Shown: positions 52,628 through 61,407 of the stretch, piece after piece
Position numbering within the stretch: the first letter of the stretch is position 1
How the letters are laid out: each line of letters begins with the position of its first letter
NCBI RefSeq assembly: GCF_022549215.1
Contig: NZ_JAKZFC010000007.1
Coordinates: 120,130-184,129 of the forward strand
Length of the DNA stretch: 64,000 bases
Source of the DNA: Solibacillus palustris
GTDB taxonomy: Bacteria; Bacillota; Bacilli; Bacillales_A; Planococcaceae
Direction: 5' to 3'
Notes under the pieces: model-generated
Databases searched by the model: none
The model's input: only the letters and a program-made list of their open reading frames with translations
Told to the model about the DNA's origin: nothing
Made by a program: the position numbers and the translations under genes

Positions 52628-53338
52628 TTAGAACCCTGTAAAGCCTCCTAAAATTGAAGTAAAAATCGTGATGATGTATGTAAGTCCATCAAAGAATAAT
52701 AAAATTCCGACAGCAATCATAATATAGCCACCAATTTTCACGATTTTTTGACTATGCTCACGAATCCAGTTCATACGAGAGATGAAGAATGATAACGTAA
52801 AGAATGGGATTGCAAAGCCTAAATAATATGCAAGCATATACCACATCGCAGAATCAGGATTAGTCCCACCTAGCGCAATAATTGACATTAAAATCGGCCC
52901 TGTACACGGCGTCCAACCTGCCGCAAATGCTAAACCAATTAATACCGAACCAAAATAACCCGATGGACGATGTTTAAATTGAAATTTGCGATCCTTCATT
53001 AAAAAATCAAGTTGTAATAAGCCAACGATCATTAAGCCAAATGTCACGATTAAAATCGCCCCAATTTGGCGCATTAAGTCTTGATATTGCCAGAAAAACT
53101 CTTGTGCAAAGGAAGTACCAAAGCCAATCGCAATAAAAATAATCGAAAAACCAAGTAGGAAAAATAAAGTATGTAAGATAGCTCGTTTTTGCATCATCCC
53201 TCGCTCGCCTTTAAGTTCGTCTAACGTCATGCCGGTAATATACGACAGAAATGCAGGATAAAGCGGTAAGGTGCACGGCGAAATAAAACTTAAGAAGCCA
53301 GCACCAAACGCTAAGATGACATTTAAATCTGTGTTCAT
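52628..53338 (-). CDS. ccdA: Cytochrome c biogenesis protein CcdA
   Basis: 236 residues from the ATG at 53338 (GAGGGGGAT upstream); the open frame extends 14 codons further without support. Six membrane helices with the redox Cys in SPCTLPLYPAF (helix 1) and GWTPCTGPIL (helix 4). CcdA carries electrons from cytoplasmic thioredoxin to the outside to keep apocytochrome c thiols reduced. First gene of ccdA-yneI-ccdC. Confidence 0.95.
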   Translation of the reverse strand: MNTDLNVILAFGAGFLSFISPCTLPLYPAFLSYITGMTLDELKGERGMMQKRAILHTLFFLLGFSIIFIAIGFGTSFAQEFFWQYQDLMRQIGAILIVTFGLMIVGLLQLDFLMKDRKFQFKHRPSGYFGSVLIGLAFAAGWTPCTGPILMSIIALGGTNPDSAMWYMLAYYLGFAIPFFTLSFFISRMNWIREHSQKIVKIGGYIMIAVGILLFFDGLTYIITIFTSILGGFTGF

Positions 53339-53465
53339 GCTGCTCAAATCCCCCTCACATTGATGCATCAATCGTACCAAATTTTCACAAACATTACCCC
53401 TTTTTCGTTTGTGAACATTTTTTGTCAGGGAATCCCACCCTAACCTCCGTTATAGGTTGGGGATT

Positions 53466-53495
53466 GATTTGCGACGATAGCATAGCGACAGGAGC
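53466..53495 (+). repeat. GCGACAGGAGC repeat, first copy of a tandem pair
   Basis: GATTTGCGACGATAGCATAG followed by CGACAGGAGC. The related copy at 53565-53594 lies 99 bp downstream, and the core recurs at 19885-19912. Neither lies in a gene. Confidence 0.65.
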
Positions 53496-53564
53496 ACCGC
53501 ATCAAGCGGATTATAAACACTTGAGGGGCATTTTGTATAATAATCCCCAATTTTTGCACTTCCT

Positions 53565-53594
53565 GATTTGCGAAGATAGCACAGCGACAAGATC
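53565..53594 (+). repeat. GCGACAGGAGC repeat, second copy
   Basis: GATTTGCGAAGATAGCACAG followed by CGACAAGATC; five differences from the copy 99 bp upstream. Confidence 0.6.
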
Positions 53595-53611
53595 TCCATT
53601 TGCAGAAGCAA

Positions 53612-53998
53612 TCAACGAATCATATCAATTACAAAGAGGCTCGAATAGATAATCGATGTAAACACGATAACGATGACAATTGTGATCGTTTGAAAACGAA
53701 CTAGCCACCGCCAACAACTTTCTTCCGGGTGATTTTCCTTCCATTTCATAACAGCTTTAAAATTGATAAACCAGCAATGGAGCGTAATGATCAGTGACGG
53801 CACAGTGTACAATGCGAATAATAGTATCACTTGCTGCAATGTCGAAATTGAATACTTGCCATAGCTAATGATGAAGTAAGGTACGATAAACCAAAATACG
53901 GATGTAAAAATTAGCACAACCCCGACTAAAAAATGGAGCCACAAATATTCATGATGCGTTTGACGAAAATATTTTAATGCTATTTGCAAGCCCTTCAC
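53612..53998 (-). CDS. Small membrane protein, unknown function
   Basis: 128 residues with three membrane helices (about 20-45, 58-75 and 100-122) and an aromatic-rich loop with Cys-Trp pairs (HCWFINF, ESCWRWL). No family recognised. GAAGGGC precedes the start. Lone gene between repeats and a terminator. Confidence 0.65.
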   Translation of the reverse strand: MKGLQIALKYFRQTHHEYLWLHFLVGVVLIFTSVFWFIVPYFIISYGKYSISTLQQVILLFALYTVPSLIITLHCWFINFKAVMKWKENHPEESCWRWLVRFQTITIVIVIVFTSIIYSSLFVIDMIR

Positions 53999-54117
53999 CT
54001 ACTTTTTAGTTTACTATTCCCTGCATTTTATGTATTTAAAACAAGATTGGTGTATGAAATGTAAAGAGGTCATATATCTTGCGCTTCCAAATAACTGAAT
54101 AGAACAGCTTACATGCA

Positions 54118-54163
54118 AAAAGCCAAAAAACACGACAATAAAAGTGTTTTTTGGCTTTAGTAA
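54118..54163 (-). terminator. Terminator of the 54225 gene
   Basis: AAAGCCAAAAAACAC pairs with GTGTTTTTTGGCTTT, a 15-bp stem. Confidence 0.88.
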
Positions 54164-54224
54164 GTAGTTCCAAATTTTTATTTTTGGAACGCATTTTTTA
54201 CATTGGTTCAATTCAACGATTAAA

Positions 54225-54854
54225 CTAGCTATTGATTTCAAATCCTTCGACATTCACGATTTTTATACTAAAAGAATCACCAATGGATGATAATTTTAGT
54301 TCCATTGAATTTAAGAGTTGCTTCGCTTTCTGCTCTATTTCCAACGCTACCTTTTGTGCATGTTTATCCGAACCTTTTAAGGACGTTTGAATGATAATGT
54401 GTTGCTGCTGTACTGTACTAATATAATCTATTTCTTGGTAATCTTTAAGACCGATTATTAACGTTTCGAGCATCTGATGAGCTTCTTTGTTGATACCTCC
54501 ACTTAAATCGCTAATCCAATTAAATCTGTTTAAAACAATACTGTAATCCTTTAAAACCGTGCTTTTGATTTCACTTCTTACGAGCGATTCCATGTCCGCT
54601 TTAACAGAATTGAAATACGCTTCATCCCCCACTACTTGGATCACCAATTGATTGTTTGAGGTGGTTTTCACGTCAACACCTACATACCGTTCATGTAGTG
54701 TTTCAGCTATCATATTTAATGTAGCTTGTTCTAAAGAAATGAATGGTTTTTGAATGACTTCATGAGCATCTAATTCAGACGGGACTTTCAACAAGTACAA
54801 TAAGATTAAGCTCAATATGAATATTACAATAGCAATCCATATCTTTTTTAACAT
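54225..54854 (-). CDS. Membrane-anchored extracytoplasmic protein, DUF4030-like
   Basis: 209 residues: an N-terminal membrane helix (about 5-22) and a soluble outer domain made of repeated beta-alpha units with QLVIQVVGDEAYFNSVKADM and HIIIQTSLKGSDKHAQKVAL. The layout suggests DUF4030, a family of unknown function in bacilli; this is from memory and weak. AGGAGGC precedes the ATG. Single gene. Confidence 0.55.
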   Translation of the reverse strand: MLKKIWIAIVIFILSLILLYLLKVPSELDAHEVIQKPFISLEQATLNMIAETLHERYVGVDVKTTSNNQLVIQVVGDEAYFNSVKADMESLVRSEIKSTVLKDYSIVLNRFNWISDLSGGINKEAHQMLETLIIGLKDYQEIDYISTVQQQHIIIQTSLKGSDKHAQKVALEIEQKAKQLLNSMELKLSSIGDSFSIKIVNVEGFEINS

Positions 54855-54973
54855 ACGATGCCTCCTGTTAAAAAGATATGTCGTAAATTATCTAAAAAAC
54901 ACTTATATTGATGAAAGCTACGAAACGTTTTTAGGAAACGTTCCATCTTGAACAATGGCCTCCAAAACAAAAA

Positions 54974-55000
54974 TGATCACGAGACAATCCCGTGATCCTC
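54974..55000. terminator. Hairpin past the 55053 gene
   Basis: GATCACGAG and CCGTGATC pair around a short loop; on the minus strand it is followed by ATTTTTG. Confidence 0.55.
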
Positions 55001-55052
55001 CTCCAAAATCGCAGCATCTGACAATACAATTAAGTCATTGTTTATCCAGAAA

Positions 55053-55352
55053 TCACGAGTAAAATTCTTTTAATTTTCTTGGTAAGGTTTTATTCATAAT
55101 GAATCCTGCAAAAGCTAATCCGATCAAAATAAATATAATGGCCAAAACTTTATTTAACCAAGCTATTTGTATAATATCCGTTAGATTGGAACCCCCAATA
55201 ATTATTATCGCACCTACAGCCCACGCAAATAAGAATCCTAAGGTGTACTGTAACCATTCTTTTTTAGAAAGTTGCTTAAAAATCGCCTTATTTTTATAAA
55301 ATTTCATAATTGAGAAAATCAATAATAATCCTAACATTAAATTTCCAATCAC
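55053..55352 (-). CDS. Small membrane protein, unknown function
   Basis: 99 residues with three membrane helices (about 2-15, 34-53 and 66-86) and charged termini (TLPRKLKEFYS). No motif recognised. AGTGAGGGAT precedes the start codon. First of the small membrane genes typical of the right side of the window. Confidence 0.65.
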   Translation of the reverse strand: MIGNLMLGLLLIFSIMKFYKNKAIFKQLSKKEWLQYTLGFLFAWAVGAIIIIGGSNLTDIIQIAWLNKVLAIIFILIGLAFAGFIMNKTLPRKLKEFYS

Positions 55353-55435
55353 TACAATCCCTCACTTAGAAAGTTTAATTTTATTTAATTAATATTCTGC
55401 CATATACAACTTCATTTACCCTTTAAGAGTTACCA

Positions 55436-55475
55436 AATCGTCGTTTGGTAATCTTTCATGAAAGAATGTTATTCA
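55436..55475. repeat. CGTTTGGTAA short repeat
   Basis: CGTTTGGTAATCTTTCAT and AAAGAATGTTATTCAAC resemble 59092-59128 (CGTTTGGTAACCATTCAT, AAAGAAAGATGTTCAG). A short dispersed repeat associated with gene ends in this accessory region; it overlaps the end of the serine hydrolase gene. Confidence 0.55.
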
Positions 55476-56400
55476 ACAATTCTCTCTCATCCTGCCAACT
55501 ACCTAATAGCTCTTCGAAAATGAGTGCCGGTGCAGATTGCTGATCTTTTTGTAGATGGCTTTTTACCACCGCCATAATATTTAACTTCGGAACAATAAAT
55601 ATATATTGTCCAAATATGCCATTAGCATAGTAATAATCAATCGAGGTGTTAGTATTAGTATTTTCATAAGTCCATAGCTGATAGCCATATCCATATGTAC
55701 CTTCTTTTGTGGTTTTAGTTTGTTTATATGGTCTTTTTGCCTGAATGATCCAGTTGGATGATATCACCTGATTTGAATTAAATCGCCCTTCGTTTAAAAA
55801 TAACAGTCCAATCTTCACCATATCCTCTAATTTTAATGAAATACTAAAACCACCCCCGTGAATTCCTTGTGGATCCCTTTGCCAAGTGTATTTATTTATC
55901 CCTAATGGACAGAATAAATATTTTTCAGCAAATGAAGCGGTGGAAATTCCAGAAATTTTTTGTATTATCGCACTTAGTAAATGAGAGTCTCCAGAATTAT
56001 ATTGAAAGGTTGATCCTGGTTTATGTATAATCGGTTGTCCTAGTATGAATTTAACCCAATTTTTTGATCCTTGGAAATTCCCTACTTTTAACCCCGAAGT
56101 CATGGTCAGCAAATGAAATATTGTAATTTCTTTCTTTTGCGGATCATTAGACTCTAATATTTCTGGAAAATAGTTTTGAATGGGTTCGTGAATATTTTTT
56201 ATTAATCCCTTTTCTACCATAATTCCAATTAATATAGAAACAATGCTCTTTGTGATGGAATAAACCTTTGACGGCTTTTCTACGACCTTTTTATTCTTCA
56301 AGTATTCGTAGATCCTTGTATTCCCTTTATAGATGACAAAAGCTTCAATTCTAATACTTTTAAGTTTCTTTTCTAACTCATTAAAAGATATTTTACTCAT
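55456..56400 (-). CDS. Serine hydrolase of the beta-lactamase/esterase family
   Basis: 314 residues without signal peptide. The Ser-x-x-Lys motif is S48-I-T-K51 (KVYSITKSIVSILIG), the second motif YNSGDSHLLSA, and a late GGGFSISL block, as in PF00144 (class C beta-lactamase-like, 6-aminohexanoate-dimer hydrolase type). It hydrolyses amides or esters in the cytoplasm; resistance to beta-lactams is not implied. Stop region overlaps a short repeat. Confidence 0.85.
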   Translation of the reverse strand: MSKISFNELEKKLKSIRIEAFVIYKGNTRIYEYLKNKKVVEKPSKVYSITKSIVSILIGIMVEKGLIKNIHEPIQNYFPEILESNDPQKKEITIFHLLTMTSGLKVGNFQGSKNWVKFILGQPIIHKPGSTFQYNSGDSHLLSAIIQKISGISTASFAEKYLFCPLGINKYTWQRDPQGIHGGGFSISLKLEDMVKIGLLFLNEGRFNSNQVISSNWIIQAKRPYKQTKTTKEGTYGYGYQLWTYENTNTNTSIDYYYANGIFGQYIFIVPKLNIMAVVKSHLQKDQQSAPALIFEELLGSWQDERELLNNILS

Positions 56401-56779
56401 TCCTCTATTATCTCCCTTTCACAAACACCATACTCGAATTACCATATGTATTCAATTTTTCAAGGGATTATTCCTCCATTAAATGGCCCTTTAATGAAAA
56501 CCGGCGCAGATCCTTGTTACAGAATTGTACCCGATCGTTGAATATTTACCATTTTTTAGCTGTATGGCGTAAATGAAGGGATAATCCAATATATAAGCTT
56601 ATTGCTTTTCTGATATCATCCACATTTATTTCATTATTTCTGACAAATTAACTTAAGTATATTCTCCAGTCCTTTCAGATTTATGTAATTATGTTATTGT
56701 GACATTATTATCTTATTCTTGAGTAAACATTCATCAAAAGATAGTATATAGTTTGGGATATAATTAGGAAGGAGACAAC
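56401..56779. other. Intergenic region with degenerate cassette repeat and a promoter
   Basis: 56470-56540 resembles the cassette repeats (CATTAAATGGCCCTTTAATG, then GGCGCAGATC...GAATTGTACC), strongly decayed. The right part holds the promoter of the MFS gene. Confidence 0.5.
56719..56747 (+). promoter_or_regulatory. Promoter of the MFS transporter gene
   Basis: TTGAGT (56719-56724), 17-bp spacer, TAGTAT (56742-56747). A perfect TATAAT also occurs at 56758-56763 but is close to the ribosome site. Confidence 0.45.
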
Positions 56780-57949
56780 ATGGATAAGCGTATTTATTTT
56801 TTAATGATTCTATCCTTTATAATAGGTCTGGTTGAACTGATCATTAGCGGGATTTTAGATTTGATTGCAGAGGATTTACATGTAAGCATCGGCCAAGCAG
56901 GTTTGCTGATCACTGTTTTTGCTGTCATTTTTGCAGTTACATCGCCAATTTTACTTGTCATGACAGCTAAAATAGAAAGAAAAAGGCTAACATTAGTTTG
57001 CTTGTACATTTTTTTAATTGGTTGTATCGTAACAGTATTTGCACCTACTTTTTCTATTTTGTTTATAGGAAGAATTATATTAGCATTAAGTGGAGCGCTA
57101 TTAATCATATTGTGTTTAGTTATGGCTCCTAGCTTAGTAGAAGAACAGTATAGAGGTAGGGCTATTGGGATCGTCTCTGTGGGAGTAAGTGCTTCGTTAG
57201 TTTTAGGGGTACCGCTCGGGCTTATCATCGGAGATAGTTTTGGCTGGAGAGCACCATTCGTACTGATAACTATTTTAACAGCATTATCAATTATTGGGGT
57301 TCATGTATTAATGGGAAGAATACAACCGAAACCTCAAATTCCGTTGAGGAATCAGCTTTTAGCATTTAAAAATCACAAAACCACATTAGGGCTAACAACG
57401 ACATTCTTCTATATGACAGGCCATACGATTATGTATGCCTATTTTAAGCCTTATTTAGAAGCGACCACTGATTTTAATGCTACTTGGATTAGTGTCATCT
57501 ATTTCATTTTCGGTTTTTCTGCTGTAATTGGTGGAGGTCTTGGCGGTGTAATGGCAGATTTATTGGGATCAAGAAAAACAATGATTATTGCCCTAGTCGT
57601 ATTTAGCGCTTTATTCTTTATATTTCCATATTCAACAGATTCATTTCCAGTATTTCTTATCATAATTATCATTTGGGGGATTCTCAGTTGGGCGATTTCG
57701 CCGGCTATGCAATCTTATTTAATTGAAATAGCGCCTGAATCATCGGAAATTCAGCAAAGCTTGAATAATTCAGCTCTTCATTTAGGTGTTGCTGTTGGTT
57801 CAGTGATTGGGGCTGGAATTGTAGATACACTATCAGTTGAAGTAAATCCATTTGCAGGTGGAATATTCATCATTTTATCATTCATTACTGTCATCATTTC
57901 TATTAGCAGTAAGAAAAAAACAGCTTATAATACAAAGAGCGCAATTTGA
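56780..57949 (+). CDS. MFS transporter (DHA1, sugar/drug efflux type)
   Basis: 389 residues with twelve membrane helices. The loop between helices 2 and 3 is TAKIERKRLTLVCLYIFLIG, and motif C-like GVPLGLIIGDSFGWRAPF follows, as in arabinose-efflux-like DHA1 transporters. It exports small molecules using the proton gradient; substrate unknown. GGAAGGAG precedes the ATG. Lone plus-strand gene among minus-strand genes. Confidence 0.88.
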   Translation: MDKRIYFLMILSFIIGLVELIISGILDLIAEDLHVSIGQAGLLITVFAVIFAVTSPILLVMTAKIERKRLTLVCLYIFLIGCIVTVFAPTFSILFIGRIILALSGALLIILCLVMAPSLVEEQYRGRAIGIVSVGVSASLVLGVPLGLIIGDSFGWRAPFVLITILTALSIIGVHVLMGRIQPKPQIPLRNQLLAFKNHKTTLGLTTTFFYMTGHTIMYAYFKPYLEATTDFNATWISVIYFIFGFSAVIGGGLGGVMADLLGSRKTMIIALVVFSALFFIFPYSTDSFPVFLIIIIIWGILSWAISPAMQSYLIEIAPESSEIQQSLNNSALHLGVAVGSVIGAGIVDTLSVEVNPFAGGIFIILSFITVIISISSKKKTAYNTKSAI

Positions 57950-57985
57950 GATATTTCAAGTTGCGCTCTTTTAATGTATATCTCT
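57943..57985 (+). terminator. Terminator of the MFS gene
   Basis: AAAGAGCGCAA pairs with TTGCGCTCTTT, overlapping the stop codon region. Confidence 0.85.
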
Positions 57986-58077
57986 TTTCCTACACGGTAG
58001 TTTTAGCTGAAACTGGACTTAATTCTAATAAAAATGCAGATTTAAAGCGTTAATAAATTTTCTATAAATACAGGTTT

Positions 58078-58200
58078 TTATTCAGATAACACACCTGCAG
58101 CGTTTTCTGCAAAATCTTGAAAAGTCTTATTGTAGCTATGTTTATATACCTTAGCATAAAAAGCTGTATAAATAATATTCAAAGGAAAAGCCACGAAAGG
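58078..58200 (-). pseudogene. Possible C-terminal gene remnant
   Basis: About 40 minus-strand codons read FVAFPLNIIYTAFYAKVYKH, then SYNKTFQDFAENAAG and VLSE, ending TAA at 58080. The text looks like real protein, but the frame closes upstream and a continuation (FWNTEKAKKCCEINLSWLF) appears in another frame. No family recognised; a decayed gene is the best reading. Confidence 0.35.
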
Positions 58201-58261
58201 TTGATTTCACAGCATTTCTTAGCTTTTTCTGTATTCCAAAACTTTTATTTGGGAACGTTTT

Positions 58262-58993
58262 TTAATTTTCTAATGAATAAATATGATTGTGCTGTTGTGA
58301 TGATTTTAATTTTTTATAAAGGAAAATTGAATAAGTAACTAAGATTGCAAGAATCACAAATGTAAAAATATCGTCACCATCTTTAGAAGCCAGAACAATA
58401 AAAGTATTATTGATCCCATGGAATAATATTGTAACTATTAACGGTTGTCCTAATGCGATTAATAGAGCTAAAACCATACCAGTCGAAAATGCGTAGCTTA
58501 TTTGGATAATTGTACTCAACAAGTCTTGACCACCAAGAAGTTGTAAAGAATGGGTTATTGCAAATAAAAGGCTTGATACTGTAACCGCAAGTATAATCCC
58601 ATTTCCTCTTAATACCGATATCATAAATCCTCTATAAATCACTTCTTCTATAAAGGCAATAATAAGTATATGAGTTATCATTACTAAAATTACATTCGAA
58701 TAATCCCCTAAACTAAGCCCACCATTTCCTAGGTATAAAATTATTAAAATAATTAAAAGTGGCATTGAATATAATAATGTTTCTTTTACTGAACGAGTAG
58801 AAAATAGGTTCAATGCTGTTCGACTTTTTTTAGAGAATAATAAATAACCGTATAACAATAAAGCAAATGGTACTAAGCCCAAATAGGAGAGAAACGGATC
58901 GTTAGTGGAAGTTATTGAAACATACGCACCATTGACAATAAAAAACGCTAAGACGAGAAATTCTAAACCAATTACTTTCAAAAATGGTTTCAT
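58262..58993 (-). CDS. CPBP family intramembrane metalloprotease
   Basis: 243 residues with about eight membrane helices. The catalytic EExxxR motif is EEVIYRGF, followed by FAITHSLQ and HGINNTF, the three motifs of CPBP/Abi proteins (PF02517). In other bacteria such proteins process peptides or give self-immunity to bacteriocins. No bacteriocin gene is seen nearby. Stand-alone gene in the accessory region. Confidence 0.9.
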   Translation of the reverse strand: MKPFLKVIGLEFLVLAFFIVNGAYVSITSTNDPFLSYLGLVPFALLLYGYLLFSKKSRTALNLFSTRSVKETLLYSMPLLIILIILYLGNGGLSLGDYSNVILVMITHILIIAFIEEVIYRGFMISVLRGNGIILAVTVSSLLFAITHSLQLLGGQDLLSTIIQISYAFSTGMVLALLIALGQPLIVTILFHGINNTFIVLASKDGDDIFTFVILAILVTYSIFLYKKLKSSQQHNHIYSLEN

Positions 58994-59091
58994 ATATTAC
59001 GCCACATCCTCGTTGTTATAAATTGTAAATATTTTACTGAAAATATTATACACCATTAAATTATTTGAGAGGAAAAGAAATATTCCAAAAG

Positions 59092-59160
59092 CATCGTTTG
59101 GTAACCATTCATAAAAGAAAGATGTTCAGTAAAATGGCCCTATTCATGAAGTAAGGGCAC
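59092..59160 (-). repeat. Degenerate cassette repeat with CGTTTGGTAACC edge
   Basis: CGTTTGGTAACCATTCAT edge, then GTTCAGTAAAATGGCCCTAT and TGAAGTAAGGGC, a decayed relative of the repeats at 60-64 kb. It lies downstream of the 59293-60264 gene. Confidence 0.5.
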
Positions 59161-59292
59161 AATTTTTACTGCAGAAATGCGCACTTTAACGGAAGATAGT
59201 TTTGAATATCTATGCTGCAGAGATACTATAAAAGTCATTTCAAATGAAATAAGGCTGGTAAAAACATTTTTAAGATTCGCATGAAATAAAAA

Positions 59293-60264
59293 TCACAAAG
59301 CTCTTCTATCCCAATCTACATTTTTCAATTCAGGAGCAATTAGAAGTAACTCCTTTATGTTCGCAATTTTATCTCCATGTCTCTTCCAAGCTTTCACCAC
59401 TTTTGAACTACAATTATGAAGGCCCCAGATTGATAATAGATATAAAGATAATCCATATTTATTTAATTTATGCTGATACTGAATAGCTAAGTTAAATACT
59501 CTAACACTTTCTTCATGCATGTTAAGTCTGGTTAATGTACAACCTAAATTATTTAAAGCTACTGTAATAGAACGCTTTGTAAGGCGGGAACTGTTTAATT
59601 GCTCCCAACTGCCTAAAACAAAGGGATCACTCTCCATTGGAATAAGTGAATCATCGAGTATTTCTAAGAGCTTATGATTAATCAAATGAGCAATTTTTTC
59701 CGATGACTCTTTGATCAATTCTTGTTCTTCTAGTTTAGAAGCTTTTTCTAATAGAAACGAATAATAGGTTAATTCTGCAAAAGGATTGTTTTCCCATTCA
59801 CTGTCCTCTTGTATCAAGTCCAACATATTAATAAGGGGGACATCAATGCTTGAAAACTTCTCCAAGCTTAAAAGAGAAGAGACTGCTGCACGATGACTTT
59901 CAAATCTTACTCCTCTGTTACTTTCGTTTCTTAAAGAATGCTCACATGCATATAAGTACCAGTCATACCATTCTTCAAAATAATTACCTAATGATAATGT
60001 TAAAGATTGTGTGCCATCCGAAACAAACCAGTGCAGTTTATCAGGAGCTAAAGTTATCTTTCCCCATTTAACAAATTCACAGTGAATCTCATATTCTTGG
60101 TGGGGTTTACGCATGATAGCAAGCCTATCGGAAATGTTCCAATATACCCATGCTTTTTCTTCTACTGTGAGTGTTCTGTTGTTACGAAATTCTTCTAATA
60201 GCACTAAGATTTCCTCATTCTTTTCATCTGCTAGTAATTGATTGAATTTCTCATAAATGTTCAA
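59293..60264 (-). CDS. Helical protein of unknown function, TPR-like
   Basis: 323 residues, no signal or membrane segment. Mostly alpha-helical; the C-terminal third (VALNNLGCTLTRLNMHEESV, then FNLAIQYQHKLNKYGLSLYL) resembles a tetratricopeptide pair, and Trp-rich segments (EEWYDWYLYACEHSL) occur in the middle. No enzyme motif. GAAAGGTTG precedes the ATG. Gene content suggests accessory function such as a scaffold or an immunity protein; both are guesses. Confidence 0.6.
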   Translation of the reverse strand: MNIYEKFNQLLADEKNEEILVLLEEFRNNRTLTVEEKAWVYWNISDRLAIMRKPHQEYEIHCEFVKWGKITLAPDKLHWFVSDGTQSLTLSLGNYFEEWYDWYLYACEHSLRNESNRGVRFESHRAAVSSLLSLEKFSSIDVPLINMLDLIQEDSEWENNPFAELTYYSFLLEKASKLEEQELIKESSEKIAHLINHKLLEILDDSLIPMESDPFVLGSWEQLNSSRLTKRSITVALNNLGCTLTRLNMHEESVRVFNLAIQYQHKLNKYGLSLYLLSIWGLHNCSSKVVKAWKRHGDKIANIKELLLIAPELKNVDWDRRAL

Positions 60265-60397
60265 CGAATCAACCTTTCTTTAATAAAAATACCAGTACTA
60301 TTAGTATAAAAATGAACAACAGCAATTTATATTGTTTATATACTTTAGCTGCATAGCAGTTTCCATTTTTTATAAATTCTATATCTAAAGTGAATGT

Positions 60398-60460
60398 CCT
60401 TCTTCAATTAACTGGCCCTTTAGCTAAAGAAGGCGCAATTCTTTTTCAAGAATTGCGCCC
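60398..60460 (-). repeat. Cassette repeat R8: palindrome plus GGCGCAATTCTT hairpin
   Basis: Palindrome CCTTCTTCAATTAA / TTTAGCTAAAGAAGG around CTGGCCC (60398-60433), followed directly by a perfect 12-bp hairpin GGCGCAATTCTT / AAGAATTGCGCC (60432-60459). The palindrome tips are changed in step with each other relative to other copies. Confidence 0.8.
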
Positions 60461-60495
60461 TATAACGAAAAGACACGCATTTTTACATGAGTGTC

Positions 60496-60564
60496 TTAAT
60501 TACAGTTTATAGAATTTTGCATATAAATTTTAGAAATTTCTGATGCCAATGACTTTAAATTCAA
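60496..60564 (-). CDS. 22-codon small ORF or N-terminal remnant
   Basis: AGGGGGGAT precedes a TTG start (60564) followed by 22 codons beginning NLKSLASEISKIYMQN and ending INCN; a GACAC/GTGTC hairpin with TTTT follows at about 60468-60494. Either a real small peptide or the 5' end of a deleted cassette gene. A strong ribosome site and a terminator make it more than chance. Confidence 0.4.
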   Translation of the reverse strand: MNLKSLASEISKIYMQNSINCN

Positions 60565-60612
60565 ATTTATCCCCCCTATATATCTTTGTATTTATAACAA
60601 ATCCTAACAATT

Positions 60613-60712
60613 CTTTTCTTCAACTAATCTGCGTCTTTAGTTCAATAAAGAAATAAAGAGCTGCATATGCAACTCAATGACCTTCAAGTAAAGCTCCCGT
60701 TAGTTTAACAAG
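60613..60712 (-). repeat. Cassette repeat R7 (complete)
   Basis: First palindrome CTTCAACTAAT / CTTTAGTTCAATAAAG around CTGCG (60618-60650), terminator hairpin GAGctGC-atat-GCaaCTC (60658-60675) with T-rich flank on the minus strand, second palindrome CTTCAAGTAAAG / CGTTAGTTTAACAAG (60682-60712). It follows the 60750-61037 gene. Confidence 0.85.
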
Positions 60713-60749
60713 AAAATAACTTAATTCTTTATCTTACTTCCCAATATTC

Positions 60750-61037
60750 TTATATGAATTCAAACGCAAACATTAAACCTAAAGGGATAGTTAACCAAAG
60801 CAGAGAATTACTCAATATTATTTTAAAATGAGAAGCATTTTCTAATTTGTCTTTGGAAACGAATCTCCACATCAGTAGTACTCCAAAAGCCCATATCGGT
60901 ATGACTAAAAAGAATTCTGGTGTCAAAGTATCAGATTCACCTAATGCCCCTTCTGCAAAAAACCAAGAAATAAATAATGCAACAAAACCAGTAAATATAA
61001 CATTACCTATAACTAAAACTTTTTTATCATTCAACAA
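60750..61037 (-). CDS. Small membrane protein, second of a pair
   Basis: 95 residues with three membrane helices (about 8-28, 42-58 and 72-93) and a short charged loop VSKDKLENASHF. No motif recognised. The gap to the preceding gene is 11 bp and contains GGAGGG, so the two form a bicistronic cassette. Followed by repeat R7. Confidence 0.65.
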   Translation of the reverse strand: MLNDKKVLVIGNVIFTGFVALFISWFFAEGALGESDTLTPEFFLVIPIWAFGVLLMWRFVSKDKLENASHFKIILSNSLLWLTIPLGLMFAFEFI

Positions 61038-61048
61038 AATCCCTCCGA

Positions 61049-61312
61049 TTACTCGAATAACGAAACATCATTTAACTTTTTTACGAAATTTAAAATCCAC
61101 CTTATAACTCCAATCACCAGAATGAGAATACCATTAGCTATTGTTATAAATCCTAAAAATGCCCCACCATAGCCTGCACCTTCTCCTGTTCCCCCAGAAC
61201 TCCAATTGTAAAAATGAAGAAATACAGCCCCACTTGAAAAACCAATCACTGGAGCAAGTACCATCATAATGATGCCCGATACCATAAGATTTAATATTCC
61301 TTTTCTAAACAA
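61049..61312 (-). CDS. Small Gly-rich membrane protein, first of a pair
   Basis: 87 residues: two membrane helices (about 7-30 and 50-72) joined by a Gly/Ser-rich loop NWSSGGTGEGAGYGGAF. No family recognised. Co-transcribed with the next gene. The glycine-rich loop is unusual; a bacteriocin-like or holin-like role is possible but unsupported. Confidence 0.65.
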   Translation of the reverse strand: MFRKGILNLMVSGIIMMVLAPVIGFSSGAVFLHFYNWSSGGTGEGAGYGGAFLGFITIANGILILVIGVIRWILNFVKKLNDVSLFE

Positions 61313-61407
61313 CGTTAAGTGATACTAAGATCAAGACATATAATATCAAAATTAAATTTCCCACAATCCCCCCCTCGCTTCATTTTACCATAATTAACCA
61401 TAATATC

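Noticed and set aside
54014..54253. 79-codon minus-strand frame
   Set aside because: It contains the terminator hairpin at 54118-54163 and overlaps the end of the preceding gene; no ribosome site.
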